Source of the DNA: Paracraurococcus lichenis
GTDB taxonomy: Bacteria > Pseudomonadota > Alphaproteobacteria > Acetobacterales > Acetobacteraceae
Direction: 5' to 3'
DNA: 64,000 nt
Assembly: GCF_030657435.1 (NCBI RefSeq)
Contig: NZ_JAUTWS010000014.1
Location: forward strand, 1-64,000
Both the position numbers and the translations under genes were made by a program. This document shows, piece by piece, positions 27,237 through 34,960 of the stretch. Within the stretch, counting starts at the first letter, position 1. Every line of letters starts with the position of its first letter. Below the pieces are notes generated by a model. That model saw only the letters and a program-made list of their open reading frames with translations. It was not told the origin of the DNA and did no database searches.

Positions 27237-27922
27237 TACACGATCCGGGTACGGACCGTGCCCACGCCCTCGACCATGCCCTCCAGCAGGTCGCCCTTCT
27301 GCACCGCGGCGACGCCTTCCGGCGTGCCGGTCATGATCAGGTCGCCGGGCGCGAGGCGGACGAGATGCGAGAGGTTCGAGATCACCTCCGGCACCGACCA
27401 GATCAGCTTTGAGAGGTCGGAGGACTGGGTGACCTTGCCGTTCACCCGCAACTCGATCCGGCCCTTCGAGACATCGACGCCGCGGGCCGGCACCAGCGCG
27501 CCCATCGGCGCCGAGTTGTCGAAGCCCTTGCCCATGTCCCAGGGGCGGCCGGTCTTCTTCGCCTCGTTCTGCAGGTCGCGGCGCGTCATGTCGAGGCCGG
27601 CGCAATAGCCCCAGACATGGCCGAGCGCCTGCTCCACCGGGATGTCGGCGCCGGCCGAGCCGATGGCGACGACCAGCTCCATCTCGTGGTGGAGCTGCTT
27701 CGTCATCGGCGGGTAGGGCATGTCGGCCTCGTTCACCACCAGGGCATCGGCCGGCTTGGTGAAGTAGAAGGGCGGCTCGCGGGTCGGGTCGCTGCCCATC
27801 TCGATCGCATGCTCGGCGTAATTGCGGCCCACGCAGAAGATCCGGCGCACCGGGAACATCTGGCTGCTGCCCTCGATGGGCACCGCGGCGACGACCGGCG
27901 GGACGATGACGTAGTCGGACAT
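27236..27922 (-). CDS. fumarylacetoacetate hydrolase-family protein
   Basis: A 228-residue FAH-fold hydrolase in the fumarylpyruvate hydrolase-like branch. RRIFCVGRNYAEHAIEMG is the typical start of the core. The metal ligands are in QLHHEMELVVAIG (Glu-x-Glu) and the later Asp in AGLDMTRRDLQ. LAPGDLIMTGTPEGVAAV ends the active-site region. It would cleave a beta-diketo acid from aromatic ring breakdown, with the exact substrate unproven. The neighbouring 129-residue gene is coupled to it. Confidence 0.92.
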   Translation of the reverse strand: MSDYVIVPPVVAAVPIEGSSQMFPVRRIFCVGRNYAEHAIEMGSDPTREPPFYFTKPADALVVNEADMPYPPMTKQLHHEMELVVAIGSAGADIPVEQALGHVWGYCAGLDMTRRDLQNEAKKTGRPWDMGKGFDNSAPMGALVPARGVDVSKGRIELRVNGKVTQSSDLSKLIWSVPEVISNLSHLVRLAPGDLIMTGTPEGVAAVQKGDLLEGMVEGVGTVRTRIV

Positions 27923-28063
27923 GCCGCGAGGAACTCCCTGGGATGTGGCGCGGATGCCATAGCAGCGCCTCCCGCCCCCCGGAAGTGCGGCCGGCTGAGC
28001 CCGAACACCTTGTATTTCGCTTCAAGTAATGCCGCTAACCCACGGAGAAAACGTGCAGCAGAC

Positions 28064-28098
28064 AAAAAAAGCGCCCGGACAGGGGGGTGTCCGGGCGC
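28064..28098 (-). terminator. intrinsic terminator
   Basis: An 11-bp GC stem (28071-28081 with 28088-28098), six-base loop, and seven T on the minus strand. A weaker T-run on the plus side (TTGTTGCTTTTTT) could make it act in both directions. Confidence 0.8.
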
Positions 28099-28162
28099 CG
28101 TTGTTGCTTTTTTCCGATCGGAAAGGTCGGGCGAGCCGGCAGGGGAAACCGGCCTCGGCCAC
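28064..28162 (-). ncRNA. candidate minus-strand small RNA
   Basis: About 100 nt from just after TATAAT (28174-28169 on the minus strand) to a strong terminator. Read 5'-3' it has three hairpins in a row: GCCGG with CCGGC, TTTCC-GATC-GGAAA, and GCGCCCGGACA, loop of six C, TGTCCGGGCGC, then seven T. No reading frame starts with a ribosome-binding site. The -35 region is weak. The alternative is that the terminator simply ends the puuD mRNA 220 bases after its stop. I do not recognise a known RNA family. Confidence 0.45.
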
Positions 28163-28168
28163 CGGGTC

Positions 28169-28174
28169 ATTATA
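28169..28174 (-). promoter_or_regulatory. perfect -10 box for the candidate small RNA
   Basis: TATAAT on the minus strand, about 100 bases before the terminator. No good -35 hexamer is present at 16-18 bases, so strength or activator dependence is open. Confidence 0.4.
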
Positions 28175-28319
28175 GGCGGCCCGGCCTGTGGATATTAGCG
28201 GAGGGCGCGTGCCGAAGCAAAAGGCTTTGCACGTGGCTGCCATGCGACTCTGCCGCATCGCGCCAGGGTCGCGCAGGTGTGACCCGACACAACCGCAACC
28301 AACGCAGCCCGGTCGGGCC

Positions 28320-29108
28320 TCACTCAGCCGCGACGGGCAAGGGCCGACCGGCCGATTGCCGGCCCGAGGCCCAGTCGGCGCAGGCCGCCCCGAAGCGCTC
28401 GAAGATGGCGCGGGAGACTGCATCCCGCTCCCAGTCGTATTCCGGGTGCCACTGCACGCCATAGGCGAAGCCCGGGGCATCCTTGACCCGCACCGCCTCG
28501 ATCGTGCCATCGGGCGCCCAGCCTTCCGCCGCCAGGCGCGGGGCGAGGCGGGCGATGCCCTGGTTGTGCAGCGAGTTCACCGCGATCCCGGTATCGCCGG
28601 CGAGTTCCGCGACGAAGCTGCCGGGCTGCAGCCGCAGGCCATGCGCCTTGGCGGTGCGGATGCGCGGCAGCTTCTGGTCGGCCGGCGTCGAGTGGTCGAT
28701 GCGCCCGGGCAGGTCCTGGATGCGCTGGTCGAGGCTGCCGCCGAGCGCCACGTTCAGCTCCTGGAAGCCGCGGCAGATCGCCAGCAGCGGCAAGCCGGCG
28801 GCGATGGCGGCCCGGATCAGCGGCAGGGTGGTCGCGTCGCGGTCATGGTCCTCGGGCGTGCCCTCGGCATGGGGCGGGCCCTGGTAGTGCTCCGGGCAGA
28901 CATTGGACCGGCTGCCCGTGAGGATCAGCCCGTCGAGCCGCGGCAGGACCGCGGGCGCCAGCGCCTCCCCCGCCGCGGGCAGCAGCACCGGGATGCCCCC
29001 GACCGGGCCGAGCACCACGCGCACATAGCTGTCGGAGGCGGCGTGGTTCGGCGTGGCGAAGATGCCGAAGGGCTTCACGCAGCAGGAGATACCGATGAGC
29101 GGTTTCAT
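28320..29108 (-). CDS. PuuD-like class I glutamine amidotransferase-fold hydrolase
   Basis: 262 residues. The nucleophile Cys lies in LPLLAICRGFQELNVALGG and the catalytic His in YGVQWHPEYDWERDA. MKPLIGISCC at the start and the tail match gamma-glutamyl-gamma-aminobutyrate hydrolases (peptidase C26), which release GABA from glutamylated GABA in putrescine breakdown. No other puu genes are adjacent, so the substrate remains inferred. The ATG at 29108 is the family start; a longer frame upstream is unsupported. Confidence 0.9.
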   Translation of the reverse strand: MKPLIGISCCVKPFGIFATPNHAASDSYVRVVLGPVGGIPVLLPAAGEALAPAVLPRLDGLILTGSRSNVCPEHYQGPPHAEGTPEDHDRDATTLPLIRAAIAAGLPLLAICRGFQELNVALGGSLDQRIQDLPGRIDHSTPADQKLPRIRTAKAHGLRLQPGSFVAELAGDTGIAVNSLHNQGIARLAPRLAAEGWAPDGTIEAVRVKDAPGFAYGVQWHPEYDWERDAVSRAIFERFGAACADWASGRQSAGRPLPVAAE

Positions 29109-29283
29109 CACGGTTCCAGCTTCATCCGCGAATGCGGCATGATCAAGGTGGTGCGGGGCGATGTGATGCAGTTTTCGCGCCATGCCTTGCCATGTCCTTG
29201 ATCCGGCGCGGCGGATCACGCGGGAAAGATGGGCCGCCGGCGCCGCGGCGGGTGCCGCCTCTCCGCATGCCGGCCATGCGGCG

Positions 29284-29910
29284 CTACTGGATGCCCAGCG
29301 CCTCGCGGAAGCGCGGGTCGTTGAAGTCGAAGAGCAGCGCGGGATAGCGGGCGCCGTATTCGGGCTGGGAGAGGGTGACGCGCGTCTCCTGCCCCTGGGC
29401 GTCCACGACAGCCCATTGCCGCAGCTCGAAGGGATCCTCGGCAAAGACCAGCGTCAGCCGCCCCTCGGCCGGGGCGGCGGTGCGGAACAGCGTGACGCGC
29501 AGCAGCCCGCCGCCGCGCTCGACGCGGCTGACCGTGATCTCGCCGGAGAGCCTGAGGTCCTCCCGCAGCAGGATGCCGAGCGGCGTCGAGCCGATGGGCA
29601 GCGTCGTCGCCTGCACGAGCTGGCGGTCGAAGTAGAAGAACTGGCCATGGCTGGCGACCAGCAGCAGCGGCTCCGGCGGGTCGTACTCGAAGCGCATCCG
29701 GCCCGGGCGGACGATCCAGCCGGTGCCCTCGGAGGCGGCGCCGTTCTGCGCGATCTGCAGGAAGCGCGCCTTCAGGCTGGTCAGCCGGTTCAGCCAGGCC
29801 TCGGCGCGGGCGATGTCGGCCCGGTCCCGGTCCGAGAAGGGGCGCTGCTGCGCCACGGCGGGCAGGGCAGGCAGCAGGGCGGGCAGGGCGAGCAAGGAGC
29901 GGCGGAGCAT
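29284..29910 (-). CDS. lolA: outer-membrane lipoprotein carrier protein LolA
   Basis: A 208-residue periplasmic chaperone that ferries lipoproteins from LolCDE to the outer membrane. The signal peptide is MLRRSLLALPALLPALPAVAQ. The half-barrel strands include LKARFLQIAQNG, GWIVRPGRMRFEYDPPEPLLLVA, GQFFYFDRQLVQAT and VTLFRTAAPAEGRLTLVF. The start at 29910 is chosen for the signal peptide; an upstream codon at 30063 would mask it. It is divergent from the GT2-like gene, with 167 bp shared for promoters. Confidence 0.92.
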   Translation of the reverse strand: MLRRSLLALPALLPALPAVAQQRPFSDRDRADIARAEAWLNRLTSLKARFLQIAQNGAASEGTGWIVRPGRMRFEYDPPEPLLLVASHGQFFYFDRQLVQATTLPIGSTPLGILLREDLRLSGEITVSRVERGGGLLRVTLFRTAAPAEGRLTLVFAEDPFELRQWAVVDAQGQETRVTLSQPEYGARYPALLFDFNDPRFREALGIQ

Positions 29911-30077
29911 CCCGCCACATCTGGACCGGGCGCTTCCCGGCGGAAAGCCCCGGCGCGTCGCGGCCCCGTCGCAATCGCTGACAAATCGTGAAGACCTGTG
30001 ACAGGGCCGTGACCCCCGGTCGCGCTCGGGTTGTGTGACGGGTGCAGCCATCGCGCGTTGCAACGAGGTTCCGTCGC

Positions 30078-31184
30078 ATGGCTACCCCGATGCCGCCCAC
30101 CCTGCCGAGACTCGCCGCGCTTCGGACCGTCGCCATCCGGCCGCGGGCCGTGGTCGTGGTGCTGGCCGGGCCGGACCCGGTGCTGCTGGTCCGCTGCCTC
30201 GGCGCCCTAGCGCTGCAGCGCAGCGGCGCCGGGCTGTGGCTGGCGCCGGAGGCCTTCGGCGTGGTGGTCGCGCCGGACGGCGCGGCCGGGCCACTCTCCC
30301 GCGCGCTCGAGCGGCTGGCGCCCGCGCTGCCCTTCCGGCTGCGCCTGATGCCGGAGGCGGCGGCGCCGGGCTGGGCCCTGCGGGCGGCGATGGAGGAGGC
30401 AAGCGCCTGGCTCGGCGGCGAGGGCCCGATCCTGGTGACCGAGGCCAGGGCGGTGCCGGAGCCGCGCTGGGTCGCCCGCGCCTTCACGGCGCTCGCCGGC
30501 GAGGCCGACCTGGTGCTCGGGGAGGTGGTGCCGCCCGGCGCCCGGCCCGATGCGGCGAGCCGCCATGCCGCGCTGCTGGCCCGGCTGGGTGCGCGGCTGG
30601 ACCCCGACCCGATCGAGCCGGCGCCGCGCCCGGCGCTGAATTTCGGCATCCGCGCCGGGCTGCTGGCGGCGGTCGGCGGGCTGCCGGCCGGGACCGAGGG
30701 CGGCCTGCCCGGGCTGCTCGCGGCGCTCCGCCGCCGCGATGCCCGCATCCGCCGGGCGCCCGGCCTGAAGGTGGAGGCCGCGCTGCCGCCGGCGCTGGTC
30801 GAGCCGGCCTTCGCGGTCTGGCGGCGGCTGCGGGCGCGGCGGGCGCTGCGGCAATTCTGGACCGCCGGGACGGGCGCGCATGCGCCGGAGACGCCGGCCT
30901 TCCGCCGCTGGGCGGCGCGGCTCGGCCTGCCGGCGGGCGCGCTCGGCCGGGCGCTGGCGGCACCGAGCTTCGGGCTGGCCTGGGCGGCGGTGGCGGCCGC
31001 GAGCCCGGTGCTGGCGGCGCGCCGCAGCCTGCCGCCGGCGGCCCTGCGGCGAGACATCCTCCTCGCCCGGCTGCTGCTGGCGCTGCCACGCCCGGCACCG
31101 ATCGCCACCGAGGCGGCCGGCACCGGCGAGGGCAAGGCCGGAACGGTTTCCCGGTCGAAACCGCGTGATTGCCTGGTCCGATAA
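30078..31184 (+). CDS. GT2-like protein lacking the Asp motif
   Basis: A 368-residue, strongly Ala/Arg/Leu-rich protein. The pattern of strands (RAVVVVLAGPDPVLLVRCLGAL, EGPILVTEARAVPEPRWVARAF) follows a family 2 glycosyltransferase fold. The Asp-x-Asp metal motif expected in the second stretch is replaced by VTEARAV, so catalysis is doubtful. The C-terminal part has a hydrophobic segment. The ATG at 30078 has GAGG upstream. It is unrecognised beyond this and could be a pseudoenzyme or a diverged transferase. It is followed by the sensor kinase in the same direction after 107 nt. Confidence 0.6.
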   Translation: MATPMPPTLPRLAALRTVAIRPRAVVVVLAGPDPVLLVRCLGALALQRSGAGLWLAPEAFGVVVAPDGAAGPLSRALERLAPALPFRLRLMPEAAAPGWALRAAMEEASAWLGGEGPILVTEARAVPEPRWVARAFTALAGEADLVLGEVVPPGARPDAASRHAALLARLGARLDPDPIEPAPRPALNFGIRAGLLAAVGGLPAGTEGGLPGLLAALRRRDARIRRAPGLKVEAALPPALVEPAFAVWRRLRARRALRQFWTAGTGAHAPETPAFRRWAARLGLPAGALGRALAAPSFGLAWAAVAAASPVLAARRSLPPAALRRDILLARLLLALPRPAPIATEAAGTGEGKAGTVSRSKPRDCLVR

Positions 31185-31291
31185 GTGCAGACTCCCGGCG
31201 GGCCGTTCGATTGTTTCCGCCCGCGCCAATACTTGCCATGGAATAGGTTTGCTGCTCACCTCCAGCGTGCCACTGCGGGGGAGCGTGCGGA

Positions 31292-34180
31292 ATGATCGCT
31301 GTCAGGCCGATCCGACCCGGACAGGACAGCGATCCCGGCTCCCAGATGCAATGGCCGCCCTTGCCGCCCAGCCTGCGAAACCACCTGCTCGGCCTGCTGG
31401 TGCTGGTGCTCGTCCCCACCCTGGCGCTGGGCGCCGTCGCCGCGGCCCATGTCATGCGCAACTATCAGCAGGCGGTGAAGGACGGCCTGCAGGACACCGC
31501 GCGCGCCCTGGCCGTCGCGGTGGACCGGGACATCGAGGGCCGGCTCTCCACCCTCGCCGCGCTCGCCGCCTCGCCCCGGCTGGACGGCGGCACGGCGCAC
31601 CTCGACGATTTCGCGCAGCATGCACGGCGGGCCGCGGCGGCGATCGGCGCCGCCATCACCGTGATCGACCCCGATTTCAGGCTGGTCTTCCACACCGATC
31701 TCGCGCCCGGCGAGGTCCTGCCCCCGACGGGTGCGACGGAGGCGGTCAGGACCGCCCTCGCCACCAGGCGCCCGGCCGTCAGCAGCCTCCTCACCGGGGT
31801 CGTCAGCGGGGTGCCGGTGGTCCTGGTCATCATGCCGGTGGTCCGCGACGGCACGGTCCGGATGCTGCTGGCGGCCCGGCTCGCGCCGGAGCGCCTGGCC
31901 CGCCTCCTGGCGGGCCAGGCGCCGTCGGATGGGGGCACCACGGCCGTGTTCGACGGCAATCGCCGGGTCGTCGCGCGCTCCACGGGCCAGGCCGACTGGG
32001 TGGGGCGGGAGGCACCGGACTGGCTGGCGGCGGCGCTCGCGGGCGGAGAGCAGGGCGTCGTCACCGGCAGCACCGACGAACGGGGCAGGCTGCTCGTCGC
32101 CTATCACCGCCTCGCCCTGGCGCCGGGCTGGGCCGTGACGGTGGCGGAACCCACCGCGGTCCATAGCCCCGTGCGGACCGACCCGGCGCTCGGCCTCGCC
32201 CTCGGCGGCCTCTCCATCTTCGGCCTGGGACTGGTGGCCGTCGGCGGGCTGCACCGGCGCGTGGTCCGGCCGATCGAGGCGCTGACCCGCCGGGCCGAGG
32301 CCCTGGTCACGCCCGGGGCGCCAGCCGTCAATCCCGACCCGGCCGGGGTGGCCGAGTTCGAGCGACTGCGCCGGAGCCTGCTCGAGGCCGAGGCGGCGCT
32401 GCAGGCGCGGGCAGCCGCCGAGGCCCGCTCCCGCAACGCACTGGCCGAGAGCGAGCGGCGCTACCGCCGGCTGGCCGAGACCGGCAACATGGTGCTCTGG
32501 CGGGCCGATCCCGAGGGGCGGCTGGTCCACTCGCATGGCTGGTGGCTGCTCACCGGCCAGCCGGCCGAAGCGGCGCGCGGGGATGGCTGGCTGGCGATGC
32601 TGCACGCCGAGGACGCCCCCGCCATGCGGGCCATCTGGCGCGCCGCGGTGGCCGCGCGGCAGCCCGCATCCGTCGAGTGCCGCGTCCGGACGCGGCTCGG
32701 CACGCTGCTCTGGGTGCGGGTGCGCGCCGTGCCGATCTTCGACGCGGACCACGACCTGGTGGAATGGGCCGGCGTGGTGGAGGATGTCGATGCGAGGCGC
32801 CGCGCCGAGCAGGTGACGCGCGACCTGCTCGCCACGCTCGACCTCGCCGCCGTGCTCGAGCGCGGGCCCGACGGGCGGATCCGGTTCTGGTCCGCCGGCT
32901 GCGAGAGGCTCTATGGCTGGACCGCCGCCGAGGCGATCGGCGCGCCGGTGCGCGACCTGCTGCGGCCGGTCTTTCCCGGACCGGCCGCCGCGATCGACGA
33001 GGCGCTGGCGCGCACCGGCGAGTGGAGCGGCGAGCTGCTGCACCACACCCGCACGGGGGAGGAGCGGATCATCCTCTGCCGCATGGTCCGGCGGCCCGGC
33101 GCGGAGGACCGGCCCGAGACCGTGCTCGAGGCGCTGATGGACATGACGGCGCTGCGCCGGACCGAGCGGGCGCTGCACGAGAGCGAGAGCCGCGTGCTGC
33201 GGGCCCTCGACGCCGCCCGCATCGGCGCCTGGGAATGGGACCTCGCCACGGACCGGCTCACCGGCTCCCCGGGGCGGGAGGAGGTGCTGCTCGGCCGGCC
33301 GACCGGCTTCCTCCGCTACCGCGCGGACGCGCTGGCCCTGATGCATCCGGCGGACCGGCAGCAGGTCGTCGAGGCCATGGAGCGGATACAGACCGGCGCG
33401 AGCGCCACCCTCGATGTCGAGTTCCGCATCATGCACTCGGATGGCGGCATCCGCTGGCTGCGCTCCGTCGGCCGCGCCACGCTCGGGCCGGAGGGCGCGC
33501 CGCAGCGCGTCAGCGGCGTCTCCATCGACGTGACCGACCAGCGCGCGGCGCGGCAGCGGGAAGTGCTGCTGGCCCGCGAGGTGGACCACCGGGCGAAGAA
33601 CGCGCTGGCCGTGGTGCAGTCCGTGCTGCGCCTGACCTCGATGGAGGAGCCGCGGGCCTATGCCGCGGCGGTCGGGGCGCGCGTCTCGGCCCTGTCGCGG
33701 GCGCATTCCCTGCTGGCGCGGGAGGGCTGGGCCGGCGCCGACCTGCGGGCGCTGATCGAGCGCGAGGTCACGTCGCAGGCCAGCACGAGCGAGGCGGTGA
33801 CGCTCGACGGGCCGGAGCTGCGGCTGGCGGCGATCGCCGTGCAGCCGGTCGCCATGGTGCTGCACGAGCTGGCGCGGAATGCCGCGCAGCATGGCCCCCT
33901 GTCCCGCGACGGAGGCCGGCTGCGCATCGCCTGGCGGGTCGGCCGGCGGGAATGGGAGGACGGGATGCTGCGCCTGTGCTGGCAGGAGACCGGCGGCCCT
34001 GCCCCGGCCGCGCCGCCGGCGCACCGCGGCTTCGGCCTGCGGGTGATCGAGGCGACGATCCGCAGCCAGCTCGGCGGCAGCCTCGAGATGCGCTGGACCG
34101 GGACCGGCCTCGACTGCGAGATCGCGCTGGCCCTCGCCCGCTGGTCGGCCGAGGATGCGGACGGGGCACAGGCGGCCTGA
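31292..34180 (+). CDS. large PAS-containing HWE-type sensor histidine kinase
   Basis: 962 residues. A first membrane helix lies near residues 28-50 (LGLLVLVLVPTLALGAV). A periplasmic Cache-like sensor follows up to about residue 285, then a second helix (LALGGLSIFGLGLVAVGGL), a HAMP-type linker, and three PAS domains (about residues 390-750; MVLWRADPEG, RIRFWSAGCERLYGWTA, GAWEWDLATDRL). The kinase end has VDHRAKNALAVVQS with the phospho-acceptor His, and HELARNAAQHGPLS as the ATP N-box, an HWE/HisKA_2 type. No response regulator is adjacent, so the partner is unknown. GGGGAG precedes the ATG. A palindromic repeat begins right after the stop. Confidence 0.92.
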   Translation: MIAVRPIRPGQDSDPGSQMQWPPLPPSLRNHLLGLLVLVLVPTLALGAVAAAHVMRNYQQAVKDGLQDTARALAVAVDRDIEGRLSTLAALAASPRLDGGTAHLDDFAQHARRAAAAIGAAITVIDPDFRLVFHTDLAPGEVLPPTGATEAVRTALATRRPAVSSLLTGVVSGVPVVLVIMPVVRDGTVRMLLAARLAPERLARLLAGQAPSDGGTTAVFDGNRRVVARSTGQADWVGREAPDWLAAALAGGEQGVVTGSTDERGRLLVAYHRLALAPGWAVTVAEPTAVHSPVRTDPALGLALGGLSIFGLGLVAVGGLHRRVVRPIEALTRRAEALVTPGAPAVNPDPAGVAEFERLRRSLLEAEAALQARAAAEARSRNALAESERRYRRLAETGNMVLWRADPEGRLVHSHGWWLLTGQPAEAARGDGWLAMLHAEDAPAMRAIWRAAVAARQPASVECRVRTRLGTLLWVRVRAVPIFDADHDLVEWAGVVEDVDARRRAEQVTRDLLATLDLAAVLERGPDGRIRFWSAGCERLYGWTAAEAIGAPVRDLLRPVFPGPAAAIDEALARTGEWSGELLHHTRTGEERIILCRMVRRPGAEDRPETVLEALMDMTALRRTERALHESESRVLRALDAARIGAWEWDLATDRLTGSPGREEVLLGRPTGFLRYRADALALMHPADRQQVVEAMERIQTGASATLDVEFRIMHSDGGIRWLRSVGRATLGPEGAPQRVSGVSIDVTDQRAARQREVLLAREVDHRAKNALAVVQSVLRLTSMEEPRAYAAAVGARVSALSRAHSLLAREGWAGADLRALIEREVTSQASTSEAVTLDGPELRLAAIAVQPVAMVLHELARNAAQHGPLSRDGGRLRIAWRVGRREWEDGMLRLCWQETGGPAPAAPPAHRGFGLRVIEATIRSQLGGSLEMRWTGTGLDCEIALALARWSAEDADGAQAA

Positions 34181-34345
34181 GGCGTGCCGATGCCCGGAGG
34201 ACCGCATGGTCCGCAGGGCTGAATCGGCCCGCCCAACATACAAGGCGTGCCGATGACCGAAGGGCCGGAGGGGTCCCCACGAAGCAGCGCCTCGTGGGGT
34301 GCCCCGGATGGCCCGGAGGTCTGAATCGGCTCGCCCAACATACAA
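34181..34345. repeat. composite palindromic repeat, locus 2 (two units)
   Basis: Unit a (34181-34242) folds GCCGAT/ATCGGC, GCCC/GGGC, GGACC/GGTCC around GCAT (34186-34228). Unit b (34243-34345) has the same frame (34249-34330) but is split by a hairpin CCCCACGA/TCGTGGGG (34275-34299) like the one at 1-25. Both units end in GCCCAACATACAA. Unit a keeps every stem of the other copies while changing bases on both sides. The block starts one base after the kinase stop codon. Confidence 0.85.
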
Positions 34346-34360
34346 GCGCCGGCCGGGCGC

Positions 34361-34960
34361 TCAGCGCCCCGGGGAGGCGGCGGCCGGCGGCAGCCCGGCC
34401 GGCATCTGCAGGGTCCGGTACCCCGCCGGCGCCTGGAACCGCGCCGGGTCCTGCGGCCCATAGGCGACCGCGACCGCCTCCACCGCGCCCGCGCGTTCGC
34501 CCTGGCCGCCGCTGCTGCGGAGCATGACGCCGTCCGCGGTGAGGCAGGTCTCGCCCCGGTTGGCGCCGTCCTCGTAGCGCCAGGCGGTGCAGGCCTGGCC
34601 GGCGATGGTCGCCGTGCCGGCACGGGTGAAGCGGGCGCTCGCCGGCGGCTCGGTCGGGATCGAGAGCCCGCCCGGACCGCCCTGCAGGGGCAGTTCCATG
34701 ACCACGCGCTGCGCGTCCATCACCATCAGCATGCGCCGGTTGGCGCGGTCCACCACCGACCAGCCCGGCACCGGCGCCATCTCCACCCGCAGCTTCTGCG
34801 CGGCGGCGAGCCAGGCCATGCTCATCTCCCGCCCCGCCGCCTGGCCCTGCGTGACGCGGTAGGTGACGGCGACGTCGCGCGTCGGGACGAAGAGCGGCCG
34901 CTCCTCGGCCGCGGCGGGCAGCGCCGCAAGGCCGAGCAGCGCGAGCGCGGCGCGGCGCAT
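34361..34960 (-). CDS. periplasmic protein of unknown function
   Basis: A 199-residue secreted protein (signal peptide MRRAALALLGLAALPAAAEE). The mature part is all-beta in character: AVTYRVTQGQAAGREMSMAW, RVEMAPVPGWSVVDRANRRMLMVMD and CTAWRYEDGANRGETCLTADGVMLR, with one Cys pair that could form a disulfide. It resembles DUF4412/LolA-like lipid-binding half-barrels in outline, but I cannot assign it. Its start overlaps the ftsK stop by one base, so it is the second gene of an ftsK unit, the place lolA often holds in related genomes. Confidence 0.75.
   Translation of the reverse strand: MRRAALALLGLAALPAAAEERPLFVPTRDVAVTYRVTQGQAAGREMSMAWLAAAQKLRVEMAPVPGWSVVDRANRRMLMVMDAQRVVMELPLQGGPGGLSIPTEPPASARFTRAGTATIAGQACTAWRYEDGANRGETCLTADGVMLRSSGGQGERAGAVEAVAVAYGPQDPARFQAPAGYRTLQMPAGLPPAAASPGR

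Larger units (their letters stand above)
27923..28319. other. 397-bp gap holding a candidate small RNA
   Basis: There is no protein gene. It contains an 11-bp terminator stem (28071-28098), a TTTCC-GATC-GGAAA palindrome, another GC hairpin, and a perfect minus-strand TATAAT (28169-28174). The part next to 27922 should hold the promoter of the FAH-family gene. Confidence 0.6.

Noticed and set aside
28022..28510. Minus-strand open frame over the candidate small RNA
   Set aside because: It has Pro/Arg-rich low-complexity sequence, runs through a strong terminator and overlaps the puuD-like gene in another frame.
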